Below, in pieces: positions 1 through 8,340 of a stretch of DNA of 64,000 nt. A program made the position numbers and the translations under genes. Position 1 is the stretch's first letter; each line of letters begins with the position of its first letter. The DNA is from WRMS01 sp038562165. Its GTDB lineage: Bacteria; Bacillota; Peptococcia; DRI-13; UBA5745. Under the pieces are notes generated by a model, which worked only from the letters and a program-made list of their open reading frames with translations, was not told the origin of the DNA and made no database searches. The stretch spans positions 73,447 through 137,446 of the forward strand of contig JBCFAO010000002.1 in the NCBI GenBank assembly GCA_038562165.1. Reading direction: 5' to 3'.

Positions 1-6
1 GATCCC

Positions 7-1203
7 ATGAAAGAAAAAGGAATGATGACGCGACTCACTCATGCGGGAGAAACGGAATTCGCCAAAAAAATGGCTGCCGGCGTTTCCACCCCTAAAGTGC
101 TCCCTATTTATTTAAGTTCGGTTTTTTCTTTTGACGATGTACCCTCCTTGGATGCCGTCTATGAAAATGAGGCTGAGGGCTATGTGTACTCCCGGATGGC
201 CAATCCCGGCACCGATGCTCTCTGCCAGCTTTTGGCGGCGGCGGAAGACTGCGGCGGCGCTTTGGCTTTTTCCTCCGGCATGGCCGCCATTATCACCACC
301 ATTTTGGCCAATGTCAAGGCCGGCGACCATATTGTGGCCCATCCCGTATTGTATGGCGGCGTCTACACTTACCTGAAAACGGAGATTACCCGTTTTGGCG
401 TGGAAGTGGATTTCGTAGATATGATCAAGGAGGACGTGGAGAAATACATCAAGCCCAATACAAAGCTGATTTATACGGAAACCATCTCCAATCCTCTCAT
501 GGAAGTGATGGACCTGCCTAAGCTGGCGGCTATTGCCCACAGCCACGGCTCCAAATTGGTAGTAGATAATACTTTTGCCACCCCCGCCTTGGCCAAGCCT
601 ATGGAAATGGGAGCCGATATCACCGTCTATAGCGCCACCAAATATTTAGGCGGCCACAGCGACATTGTGGGCGGCGCCGTTATGGCCAGTGAAGCGGAAA
701 TTGAACATATGCGGCCTTTCCATACCTTATACGGCAGCATCATGAGCCCTTTTGACGCCTGGCTTTTATCCAGAAGCCTGCGGACCCTGGAGATGCGCAT
801 GAATCTCCATAGCGCCAATGCTTTAAAAGTGGCCGAGTTTTTAGAAAAGAACCCCAAGATTGAAAGAGTTTATTATCCCGGGCTGTCTTCCTCACCTTTT
901 TATGAACGGACTCAGAAGACCTTTATGGGAGGCCGTTGCGGCGGCATGCTCAGCGCCGACATTATCGGCGGCGAAAAAGGCGCCTCCGCTTTTGTGAAAG
1001 CCTGTGAAACCATCAAGTTGGTGCCCAGCTTGGCAGGGGTGACCACCACCACCTCTTATCCCGCCAAAACCTCTCACCGGGCCTTGACGGAAGAGGAGAT
1101 GGCCAGAGCCGGTATTTCCATGGGACAGATAAGGTTCTCAGTGGGCCTCGAAAATATCGAGGATATCCTGGCTGAGTTGGATAAAGCCTTAAAAAACATA
1201 TGA
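7..1203 (+). CDS. PLP-dependent Cys/Met metabolism enzyme, methionine gamma-lyase-like
   Basis: Fold-type I PLP enzyme of the trans-sulfuration family, 398 residues, full length for the family. Members make or break C-S bonds of cysteine, methionine, cystathionine or acyl-homoserine in the cytoplasm. Visible: YSR (61-63), SSGMAA (89-94), the PLP-pyridine Asp187 in VVDNTFATP and the Schiff-base Lys212 in SATKYLGG. The Cys that follows YG in typical methionine gamma-lyases is Gly here (LYGG, 115-118), so the substrate is open. Lyase activity (2-oxobutyrate plus methanethiol, or pyruvate plus sulfide) is inferred from the catabolic neighbours. The stop overlaps the next frame by 4 bp. The frame is open to the window edge, so the true start may be ATG 7, ATG 22/25 or outside the window. 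Confidence 0.85.
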   Translation: MKEKGMMTRLTHAGETEFAKKMAAGVSTPKVLPIYLSSVFSFDDVPSLDAVYENEAEGYVYSRMANPGTDALCQLLAAAEDCGGALAFSSGMAAIITTILANVKAGDHIVAHPVLYGGVYTYLKTEITRFGVEVDFVDMIKEDVEKYIKPNTKLIYTETISNPLMEVMDLPKLAAIAHSHGSKLVVDNTFATPALAKPMEMGADITVYSATKYLGGHSDIVGGAVMASEAEIEHMRPFHTLYGSIMSPFDAWLLSRSLRTLEMRMNLHSANALKVAEFLEKNPKIERVYYPGLSSSPFYERTQKTFMGGRCGGMLSADIIGGEKGASAFVKACETIKLVPSLAGVTTTTSYPAKTSHRALTEEEMARAGISMGQIRFSVGLENIEDILAELDKALKNI

Positions 1204-1220
1204 AAAGGAGGGCGCATGGT

Positions 1221-2426
1221 TTGAAAGAAACGTTTGTTCAATTGGCAAAAGAGTACGAACAGGAAATCATCAAAACCGCCTCGGAAATGATTCAAATCAA
1301 TTCCCAGTCCACCCAGGAGAAGGCTATGGCGGAATACACCGCCGCCAAAATGCGGGAGCTGGGTTACGATGAGGTAGTGGTGGACCCTTACGGCAGTGTC
1401 TTTGGCACCGTCCACGGTACCGGCAGCGGCAGCTCCGTTACCCTGAATTGCCATTTGGATGTGGTCCATGAGGGCGATCCGGAAAAATGGCAATATCCGC
1501 CCTTCAGCGGCGCTATCGCCGAGGGCAAGATCTGGGGCCGGGGGGCTTCGGATACCAAAGGCACCTTTGCTATTCAGCTTTATACGCCGGTGATGTTAAA
1601 AAAGGCAGGCCTTCTGCCCAAAGGCGATATTGTGGTGGCCGGTGTTGTGGCGGAAGAGATTGCCGGCTTCGGCGCTATGATGCAGATGCGGGAAAATTTT
1701 AAGCTTACCGATTACTGCATCGTAGGCGAGGCTACGGAAAATGACATTGCTATCGGCAGCCGGGGCCGCTGCTGCGTAGTGGTGACCATCAAGGGCAAAT
1801 CCTGCCATGCCTCCATACCCCATGAAGGCAAAAATCCCTTTGATTTTTTGGGTAAGTTCCTCTTGGAGCTGCCCACGGTAGAAATGGCTAAGGACAGTCT
1901 TTTCGGCCACTCCACTATGTCCGCCACGTCTATTTCTTCTTCCGAAAAGGGTACCAACATCATTCCCAATGAGGTGGTGCTTTACCTTGATTACCGGCAG
2001 GTAGGAGACGATACGGAAGAAAACGTGCTGAAAAAGATCCAGGCAGTGGCAGACCGCTGCGCCGTAGAGGGTATCACCGTGGAATTGAAAACTCTTTATT
2101 TTCCGTTGACTACTTATACGGGCTACGAGGGACAAGCCTTCCAGGGCGAACCTCCTTTCAGCGTGGACGCCGATGAGGAGTATATTCAACTGGCCCTGAA
2201 GACCTTGGAAGAGGTGGTGAGCCGTCCTGTACAAGCCAAGCCCTGGGCCTTTGCCACCGATACGGGACAATTTGCCGCCAAAGGAATTAAGTGCTTAGGC
2301 TACTCACCGGCGGAAATCAAGCGTTGCCATACCACCGAGGACAATATTGATATTGCGATGATGGCGGAAGGTACCATCGGCTATCTTGCCCTGACGAAAA
2401 CTCTGGCTGATTTAGCCAAGAAATAA
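1221..2426 (+). CDS. M20-family metallohydrolase, YgeY/DapE/ArgE-like
   Basis: Zinc hydrolase of the M20 peptidase/deacylase family, about 401 residues, cytoplasmic. It resembles the YgeY branch, whose substrates are probably N-acyl or carbamoyl amino acids or dipeptides. Metal-site motifs occur in order: CHLDVV, GASDTKG, VAEEIAG with the catalytic Glu, GEATEN, and the C-terminal RCHTTED. The start is placed at TTG 1221 because an AAGGAGG site at 1204-1210 sits ten bases upstream. An ATG at 1200 overlaps the previous stop (ATGA) but has no site of its own. Together with the lyase before it and the carrier after it, the gene suggests release and breakdown of a sulfur-containing amino-acid derivative; this is inference from context. 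Confidence 0.85.
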   Translation: MKETFVQLAKEYEQEIIKTASEMIQINSQSTQEKAMAEYTAAKMRELGYDEVVVDPYGSVFGTVHGTGSGSSVTLNCHLDVVHEGDPEKWQYPPFSGAIAEGKIWGRGASDTKGTFAIQLYTPVMLKKAGLLPKGDIVVAGVVAEEIAGFGAMMQMRENFKLTDYCIVGEATENDIAIGSRGRCCVVVTIKGKSCHASIPHEGKNPFDFLGKFLLELPTVEMAKDSLFGHSTMSATSISSSEKGTNIIPNEVVLYLDYRQVGDDTEENVLKKIQAVADRCAVEGITVELKTLYFPLTTYTGYEGQAFQGEPPFSVDADEEYIQLALKTLEEVVSRPVQAKPWAFATDTGQFAAKGIKCLGYSPAEIKRCHTTEDNIDIAMMAEGTIGYLALTKTLADLAKK

Positions 2427-2457
2427 TCCGGCGAGAACGTAAAGGAGATTATAGAAT

Positions 2458-3864
2458 ATGAATAGTAAAAAAGAAAAAAAGCCCTTATCCATAAATCCTT
2501 TTGTCCTCATTTTCGGCGTTGTCGTCTTTTGCGGCTTAATGACCTTCCTGGTGACGCCAGGCACGTTAAAAGACGGCGTCTATGAGGCCCTGCCCAGAAA
2601 TGTTTTTAATTTTAACAATATATTTAATATTTTCCGGGCCATTCCTTACGGCATTAAGGACTCCGCCAATATCGTCATCCTGATTCTTACTGTAGGCGGC
2701 GCTTTGGAAATCTTTAAACGCAGCGGCGCCATCGATAATGGCATTACCCAGATGGTCCACCGCTTTGGCGGCAGTTCCAGAGCCCTGCTGCTGACCATTT
2801 TAATTGTGGTTTTTTCCGCCCTTGGCGGCTTCCTGGGCTGGGTGGAGGTTCTGATCCCCTTTGTACCTTTAGTGGTAGCCGTTACCTTGGCTTTGGGCTA
2901 TGACAGCCTGACGGCGGTAGCCGTTGTCACCATTGGCTCTATGGGCGGCTTTATTGCCGGTCCTACCAACCTCTATACCGTAGGCGTGGCTAATGGCATA
3001 CTGCAGCAAATGGGCATACTGCCCCAGGGCAGCGACCTTTTCGTAGGCTTAGGCCTGCGGGTGGTGGTTTGGGCTACCATTACGGTGATCAGTGTAGTTT
3101 ATATCCTGGTTTATGCCGCCAAAACCCACAAGAATCCGGAAGCCAGCCTGGTTTATGATGTGGATGTAGCAGACCTGCGGCTGGAGACCTCCGATACGGA
3201 AAATACGAAGCTGACCCTGCCCCAGACCTGCGTTTTACTGTCGGTGCTTGCGGCTATGGTTCTTACGGTCATCGGTATGAAATACGGTATTAATGGCGTG
3301 AAATGGGTTATCGACGATGTATCCGCCGTATTTTTCCTGGCCGGCGTAGCAGCCGGCGTAATCACCCGCATGAAAGCCGGCGTCATTGCCGATGCTTTTA
3401 TTGCCGGCGCTAAAGGCTCCATCGGCGGCGCTTTAGTGGTGGGCGTGGCCCGGGGCGTTTTCTGGGTAATGAATGCGGCCAACATCAACGCTACCATCAT
3501 TTACAACGTCACCAGACTTCTGGAAGGACTGTCGCCTTTTGTGGCTGCAATCTTCATCGTCATTATCGTAAGCTTTATCAACGGCCTGATTCCTTCCGGC
3601 AGCGCCAAGGGCGCTCTGTTAAGTCCCATCATCGTTCCCATCGCCCTTTCCCTGGGACTGACCTCCCAGACGGCGGTGCTGGCTTACCAGTTCGGCGACG
3701 GCATCACCAACATGTTCTGGTTCAGCTATGGTACGCTGCTGATCTTCCTGAATTACGGCAAAGTACCTTTGAACAAGTGGTACAAGTTCTTCGTTCCTTT
3801 AATGCTAATCTTCTTCGTCCTGGCCTTCGTCTTCCTGTTCATTGCCATAAAGATCGGCTACTAG
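2458..3864 (+). CDS. YfcC-family membrane transporter (ion transporter superfamily)
   Basis: Integral membrane carrier, 468 residues, with about 12 hydrophobic segments from residue 13 onward and a hydrophilic loop near residues 220-250. The family is usually annotated YfcC and is thought to move amino acids, peptides or carboxylates by secondary transport; substrates are mostly unproven. Conserved features include GGFLGWVEVLIPFVPL and the Gly/Pro/Asn-rich half-loops SMGGFIAGPTNLYT and SFINGLIPSGSAKGALLSP. It starts at ATG 2458 after AAAGGAG, 31 bp behind the hydrolase and 16 bp before the FNT gene, so it belongs to the same operon. It probably imports the substrate of the two enzymes upstream. 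Confidence 0.8.
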   Translation: MNSKKEKKPLSINPFVLIFGVVVFCGLMTFLVTPGTLKDGVYEALPRNVFNFNNIFNIFRAIPYGIKDSANIVILILTVGGALEIFKRSGAIDNGITQMVHRFGGSSRALLLTILIVVFSALGGFLGWVEVLIPFVPLVVAVTLALGYDSLTAVAVVTIGSMGGFIAGPTNLYTVGVANGILQQMGILPQGSDLFVGLGLRVVVWATITVISVVYILVYAAKTHKNPEASLVYDVDVADLRLETSDTENTKLTLPQTCVLLSVLAAMVLTVIGMKYGINGVKWVIDDVSAVFFLAGVAAGVITRMKAGVIADAFIAGAKGSIGGALVVGVARGVFWVMNAANINATIIYNVTRLLEGLSPFVAAIFIVIIVSFINGLIPSGSAKGALLSPIIVPIALSLGLTSQTAVLAYQFGDGITNMFWFSYGTLLIFLNYGKVPLNKWYKFFVPLMLIFFVLAFVFLFIAIKIGY

Positions 3865-3880
3865 GCGGGAGATTTCGATT

Positions 3881-4702
3881 ATGGAACAGACAGGGCTTGC
3901 GGCCGTTTGCCAATCGGCTGAAAAAAAACTAAGCTTCTTTCAGAGTCAGGGGCGTTATTTTGTCTATGCCTGTATGGCCGGCTGCTTTTGTTCGCTGGGT
4001 ATGGCTCTGGCATATGCCATGGGCGGCAGCTTTTACGCTTCGGGAGCCTTGAGGGGAGCCTATAAGCTGATCTTGGGCAGTACCTTTACCCTGTCCTTCA
4101 CGATGATCATTTTTGCCGGCGCCGAGCTTTTTACAGGCAATGTCTTCGTCTTTACCGTGTCCGTACTGAGTAAAAAAACGGCCCCGGCGGCCAGCGCTCA
4201 ACTGGTGGCCTTCTGCTACCTGGCCAATATCCTGGGTGCGGCGGTCATGGGGGCAGTGGTAGCGGCAACGGGACTTTTGCAGGGCTCTATGGGTGATCTG
4301 CTGGTGACCTCGGCCATGACCAAGATGACCTTGCCCTTTTTCCAGGCCTTTTTTCGGGGCGTATTGTGCAATATCTTGGTGTGCCTGGGCATCTGGTGCG
4401 TAACCAAAATGAAATCGGAGACGGCAAAGCTTATTGTGCTGCTTTGGGTGGTGCTGGGCTTTGCAGGATCGGGCTACGAGCATAGCATAGCCAATGCCGG
4501 TATTTTTACCATGGCTATGCTGGCCCCTCAGGCCGGCGGGGCAGGGCTTTCCCTGGCAGCCGGTCTGGCGGGAGCCTTGCACAATCTGGTGCCTGTTACT
4601 TTGGGCAATCTGGTAGGTGGCGGCCTGTGCGTAGGCTGGGTTTACTGGTTTGCCGGCTCGGGCAAGATTACAAAGCCTGAGGACGATCTGCCTTCCTTAT
4701 AA
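3881..4702 (+). CDS. Formate/nitrite transporter (FNT) family channel
   Basis: FNT-family pentameric anion channel, 273 residues, six membrane segments. Family signatures are seen: the FTGN half-helix in the first repeat, LVCLGIW in the second, and GYEHSIAN with the central-pore histidine. FNT proteins pass formate, nitrite or hydrosulfide. Here the channel is the last gene of a Cys/Met lyase operon. Its cargo could therefore be hydrosulfide from cysteine cleavage, or formate made when pyruvate or 2-oxobutyrate is split by pyruvate formate-lyase; the sequence does not decide. It lies 16 bp after the YfcC-type gene and is followed by a strong hairpin at 4755-4797 that closes the operon. Confidence 0.9.
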   Translation: MEQTGLAAVCQSAEKKLSFFQSQGRYFVYACMAGCFCSLGMALAYAMGGSFYASGALRGAYKLILGSTFTLSFTMIIFAGAELFTGNVFVFTVSVLSKKTAPAASAQLVAFCYLANILGAAVMGAVVAATGLLQGSMGDLLVTSAMTKMTLPFFQAFFRGVLCNILVCLGIWCVTKMKSETAKLIVLLWVVLGFAGSGYEHSIANAGIFTMAMLAPQAGGAGLSLAAGLAGALHNLVPVTLGNLVGGGLCVGWVYWFAGSGKITKPEDDLPSL

Positions 4703-4754
4703 AACAAATAAAACAATGACCGGGGCCCGAAAAGGGCGCCGGCCAGACAAAAAC

Positions 4755-4797
4755 AAGCCCAGCAAGCCGGCATATCTGCCGCAGCTTGCTGGGCTTT
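4755..4797 (+). terminator. Hairpin terminator after the lyase-FNT operon
   Basis: Perfect 13-bp stem, AAGCCCAGCAAGC (4755-4767) against GCTTGCTGGGCTT (4784-4796), extended inside by CGGCA/TGCCG. It is followed by a short T-rich tract. It ends the transcript from the four-gene operon. The rest of the 4703-5011 gap is AT-rich upstream DNA of the aquaporin gene in which no convincing promoter was seen. Confidence 0.75.
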
Positions 4798-5011
4798 GTA
4801 TATATGGCAGAATAGAAGGCTGCTAATAATATTGCAAAATTACATAAAGATATTTATAGTTACTCCCTATTTCCTATAGTAATATGAACATATTACTGGA
4901 CTTTGTCTAATATAAGAGAAAGTTTAATGAGACCAGAATTTGCGGAAAGGCGGCTGAAAAAGAGACAGAAGCTCATTTGCTTACGGAATTAATGATAAGG
5001 GGAGGCAGAAT

Positions 5012-5854
5012 ATGAAATATAAGCAAGAGTTTGCCGGGGAGATGATTGGGACATTTCTGCTAGTGCTGTTCGGTTGCGGATCGGTGGCTGTTTCCGTATT
5101 ATTCGACGCCCACCAGGGCCTTTTCCAGATTGGGATCCTTTGGGGGATTGGTGTTAGCCTGGCTATCTATGTTACAAGGCATTTATCCTGCGCTCATTTG
5201 AATCCCGCAGTAACCCTGGCCATGGTCACCAGCCGGAGGATGGCGGCAAAAAAAATGCCGGCCTATCTTAGCGGCCAGTTTATAGGCGCGTTTTTAGCCG
5301 GTGTGGCAGTATATTTAATCTTCAGAACTCCCATTGCCGGGTACGAGATTGCCAATGCAATCCTGCGCGGTTCCCCTGAATCCGTGCAAACCGCAAGGAT
5401 GTTCGGCGAATTTTATGTTCCGCTAGGCAGCACGCCCATAATATCCATGGTCCTTGCAATGGCAGTGGAAGCCTTCGGCACCTTTTTGCTGGTCCTCCTG
5501 ATTTTCTCCCTGACGGAAGGCTGCAACCTGGGCCGGCCCCACGATAATTCTGCGCCTATACTTATTGGTTTATCGGTGACATCTATTATTTGTTTGCTTG
5601 CCCCTTTAACCCAGGCCGGGCTGAATCCGGCCAGAGATCTGGGACCCCGGCTGGCAGCCTGGATCTTTGGATGGAGCGGGGCGGCATTTCCGGACCGCAG
5701 CGGGGGATTTATATTTGTTTACCTATTGGGTCCGATTATCGGAGGACAGGCAGGAGGCTTGCTCTTTACGAAAATCCTGGAGCCGTTGATGAATGCGCCA
5801 AAAGAAACCTGTAGTTGCAATGACGATATTATAATAGGAGGAGGAGCAAAATGA
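5012..5854 (+). CDS. MIP-family aquaglyceroporin (glycerol facilitator-like)
   Basis: Channel of the major intrinsic protein family, 280 residues, six membrane helices. Both NPA boxes are present: HLNPAVTLAM near residue 68 and GLNPARDLGPR near residue 208. The Asp after NPAR is the hallmark of glycerol facilitators rather than strict water channels, so glycerol or another small neutral solute is the likely cargo. The start at 5012 follows a strong AAGGGGAGG site. The stop overlaps the CobW-like GTPase gene by 4 bp (ATGA), so the two are translationally coupled. No glycerol kinase lies nearby, so the passenger might be another small molecule such as methanol or a polyol; that is inference. 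Confidence 0.9.
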   Translation: MKYKQEFAGEMIGTFLLVLFGCGSVAVSVLFDAHQGLFQIGILWGIGVSLAIYVTRHLSCAHLNPAVTLAMVTSRRMAAKKMPAYLSGQFIGAFLAGVAVYLIFRTPIAGYEIANAILRGSPESVQTARMFGEFYVPLGSTPIISMVLAMAVEAFGTFLLVLLIFSLTEGCNLGRPHDNSAPILIGLSVTSIICLLAPLTQAGLNPARDLGPRLAAWIFGWSGAAFPDRSGGFIFVYLLGPIIGGQAGGLLFTKILEPLMNAPKETCSCNDDIIIGGGAK

Positions 5855-6939
5855 AAACAAGACTCATTATCGTTGGCGGCTTTCTGGGAGCAGGCAAAAC
5901 CACTTTGCTGTGGGAGAGTCTTCGCAAATTAAGTGCACAAGGAAGGAAAACCGGCCTGATCACCAACGACCAAGCGGCGGAGTTAGTTGACACCGCATTT
6001 CTGGAGTATGCAAACGGTGTTGTGGAAGAAGTGAACGGAAGTTGCTTTTGCTGCAATTTCAACGGGTTTTCTGAGGCGATTTCGGAAATCTCAGGCAAAA
6101 ACTCCTGTGAATTGATTATCGCCGAACCCGTAGGAAGCTGCACGGACTTATCGGCCACGATCCTTCAGCCTCTAAAGGAGAAATTCAATGACAGTCTGGC
6201 TATAGCTCCTTTGACGGTATTGGTTGATCCGGGCCGGCTTGCGACGATCCTGGAGGGAGGCAACGCCGGGCTGCATGAAAGCGCCGCCTATATTTTACGA
6301 AAACAGTTGGAAGAAGCGGATATTATTTTGATCAGCAAAATCGATTTGCTGGCTCCCGATAAAATTGAGATATTGAAGCAGAAAACAGCAGCCCAGTGGC
6401 CTCTGTCAAAGGCATTTGCGGCCAGCTCAAAAAACGGCGACGGACTTGACCGCTGGCTGGAGGAAGTCTTAAGCAGCACCGAGGCAGGAACTCACCTTGT
6501 GGATGTGGATTATGATACCTATGCGGAAGGGGAAGCCGTTCTTGGCTGGTATAATGGAAGCTTTCAGCTTAAGGGCAAGGAAGCGGACTGGGGTGTATTT
6601 TTAAACCGTCTGACCCAGTTGTTTGCCGAAGAATTTGAAAAGAACAAGGCTTCTGTGGGGCATCTGAAGATGTTGATTCAGGATGGGAAACAGTATTTAA
6701 TGGCCAATATGACGGGTGAGAATAATGAGATTACAATGAGGGGAAGCCTTAAAAAAGCCGAAGACGTAAAACTGACGGTAAATGCCAGAGTACAGATGAG
6801 CCCCGAAGAGCTGGAGGGCGCAATCGATAGTTCAATGGCTCTTGTTTGCCAAGATGGAATAAGCTGCGCAACAATAGCTTCCAGATGTTTAAGTCCCGGG
6901 CGTCCAAATCCAACTTATCGATACAGTCATATCGTATAA
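5851..6939 (+). CDS. CobW/P47K-type G3E GTPase
   Basis: G3E-family GTPase, 362 residues. Visible are the Walker A motif GGFLGAGKTT at residues 9-18, the family's metal-binding GSCFCC (CxCC) near residue 64, a Walker B-like AEPVGS and SKID for guanine. A C-terminal domain ends in NPTYRYSHIV. Members insert or traffic metals (Zn, Co, Fe) or assist cobalamin-dependent enzymes, including methyltransferase systems. The client here is unknown. Coupling to the aquaglyceroporin by a 4-bp overlap suggests both serve uptake and use of one small substrate. Cobalamin is used elsewhere in the window by MetH, but no corrinoid methyltransferase is adjacent. Confidence 0.85.
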   Translation: MKTRLIIVGGFLGAGKTTLLWESLRKLSAQGRKTGLITNDQAAELVDTAFLEYANGVVEEVNGSCFCCNFNGFSEAISEISGKNSCELIIAEPVGSCTDLSATILQPLKEKFNDSLAIAPLTVLVDPGRLATILEGGNAGLHESAAYILRKQLEEADIILISKIDLLAPDKIEILKQKTAAQWPLSKAFAASSKNGDGLDRWLEEVLSSTEAGTHLVDVDYDTYAEGEAVLGWYNGSFQLKGKEADWGVFLNRLTQLFAEEFEKNKASVGHLKMLIQDGKQYLMANMTGENNEITMRGSLKKAEDVKLTVNARVQMSPEELEGAIDSSMALVCQDGISCATIASRCLSPGRPNPTYRYSHIV

Positions 6940-7117
6940 AGACAATTGGGCGCCGCCATCCTGCAGTGAGATTAAGATTTGCTTAGCTGCTTCCGGCCGG
7001 AATCTGCAGGCGCCGGGTATTGCCGGAAACATGTCAACCAATGTCATTTCCCTTTCTGTTATAGTAAGGTTAAGCAGATCAGTGGGCTTAAATATTCAGT
7101 GCAGAAAGGAAAGTAAT

Positions 7118-7888
7118 ATGGCGGTGAATTTATTTAATAAAATGAAAACCTTGTTTAGCAAGAACTCGGCTCAGGTCTCAACGGAAGCTGAGAATTTGAA
7201 AATTGAACCTGAAATCTGTTTAAACGGGGCGGCAATAGACAGAGCATCGGTATACGGAGCGTCAATAGAAGGGTCGTGGGCAGAAGGGGAAAGCCGGAGG
7301 CCGGGCTATTCTTTTAATCCCTCCAGCGCCTTGAGCAATGAACAAAAAGGTAATGAGGGAAATAATGATCAAGAAGGCAGAGAAAATTTCCGAAGGGCGG
7401 TACAAACCAATATATTGCCTACCGGATATACGGAAAACTATGGCCTGGTTAAGCCTGGGCAAAATGATTTCTATGATATTGAAGTGGGAAACAGCAACTT
7501 AGATGTAATCGATGAGTTGATTAAAGAAAACGGAGAGGCTATTGAAGATATAGCCGGACCCGGGCGTACCAGCGAGACGGTGGTAGGGGCTTATGCTGCG
7601 GCTGAGGCAGCTATGCCCACGCCGGTATTTGTCTCCTTGCCGGCCTCCTCCTGGACAGTGCAAAACGGTCTTCCTGCGCAGACGATACCGCTGCCGGGCA
7701 TGGTGCCGGAGGATCTGGTCGTATCCTGTCTGCCGGAGACCCTGACTTTGGCCCAGGCCAAGACGATAGGCAAAGCTGTCTTGATGCTGCGCAACCAGCA
7801 GCCGAGCAGCATAGATGTGGTCTGCCTGGGTACAGCGCCGGCCATCGATGTGCCTTTTTCGATTTTGTGGTATGGCGGAGGTAATTGA
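7118..7888 (+). CDS. Orphan phage-tail-fibre-like protein
   Basis: 256 residues from ATG 7118, chosen because AGAAAGGAAAG precedes it; the frame is open further upstream to ATG 7031 without a ribosome site. The middle contains NYGLVKPGQNDFYDIEV followed by NLDVIDELI, a pattern common at the N-terminal side of phage tail-fibre and baseplate proteins. The C-terminal part (LPASSWTVQNGLPAQTIPLP, ending VPFSILWYGG) resembles the beta-rich distal ends of such fibres. No other phage gene is adjacent. It sits just upstream of tRNA-Leu, a typical integration point, so it may be a prophage remnant or a domesticated tail protein. Family assignment rests on pattern recognition only. Confidence 0.5.
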   Translation: MAVNLFNKMKTLFSKNSAQVSTEAENLKIEPEICLNGAAIDRASVYGASIEGSWAEGESRRPGYSFNPSSALSNEQKGNEGNNDQEGRENFRRAVQTNILPTGYTENYGLVKPGQNDFYDIEVGNSNLDVIDELIKENGEAIEDIAGPGRTSETVVGAYAAAEAAMPTPVFVSLPASSWTVQNGLPAQTIPLPGMVPEDLVVSCLPETLTLAQAKTIGKAVLMLRNQQPSSIDVVCLGTAPAIDVPFSILWYGGGN

Positions 7889-7889
7889 C

Positions 7890-7979
7890 ATGCCGATCAT
7901 GAACAGCCCTTTTTATCAAGGGGGAGGCGATTACCTTAATGAGTATGGGCACAGCATCAGAAGATTCTCCGCAGAATAG
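7890..7979 (+). CDS. Possible small protein following the tail-like gene
   Basis: A 29-codon frame, ATG 7890 to TAG 7977-7979, with GGAGGT at a good distance upstream inside the end of the previous gene and only 1 bp between stop and start. The product begins MPIMNSPFYQGGGDYLNEYG. Small genes often follow tail-fibre genes in phages, which gives some support. Nothing in the peptide identifies a function; the call depends on the ribosome site and tight spacing. Confidence 0.35.
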   Translation: MPIMNSPFYQGGGDYLNEYGHSIRRFSAE

Positions 7980-8045
7980 CGGATCAGTTATTGACCAAAT
8001 TCCCCATCCATGCTATTATAGTTTTTGTTCGATCTATATCGAAAT

Positions 8046-8129
8046 GCGAGGGTGGCGGAATCGGCAGACGCGCTAGCTTGAGGTGCTAGTGGGCATTCGC
8101 TCGTGTGGGTTCAAGTCCCATCTCTCGCA
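8046..8129 (+). tRNA. tRNA-Leu, anticodon GAG
   Basis: Complete class II tRNA. The acceptor stem GCGAGGG pairs with CTCTCGC, with discriminator A at 8129. The anticodon stem CTAGC/GCTAG encloses TTGAGGT (anticodon GAG, reading CUC and CUU). A long variable arm typical of tRNA-Leu follows, then the T-arm GTGGG-TTCAAGT-CCCAT. CCA is not encoded (CTA follows). It is a single tRNA, not part of a cluster, and is followed by a terminator. Confidence 0.95.
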
Positions 8130-8158
8130 CTACAGAGCCACATCGGAAGAAGTGGCAC

Positions 8159-8206
8159 AAAACCGCCAAAACCGTTATATATCAACGGCCCGGCGGTTTT
8201 TTGTTT
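8159..8206 (+). terminator. Terminator after tRNA-Leu
   Basis: Stem AAAACCGCC (8159-8167) with GGCGGTTTT (8192-8200), an inner CCGTT/AACGG pairing, then a T-rich tail. Typical intrinsic terminator about 30 bp behind the tRNA. Confidence 0.85.
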
Positions 8207-8340
8207 TCTAAAAATCATTTCTTCGTTTTGATGCTTTTATTATGGTTTTGATTCATACCTGAATTCCCGCAAAATTAAACCATACATCGAGAAAAGATGC
8301 CAATGATCAGGTTTGTCTTGCCAAGCTTGACGCGGAATTC

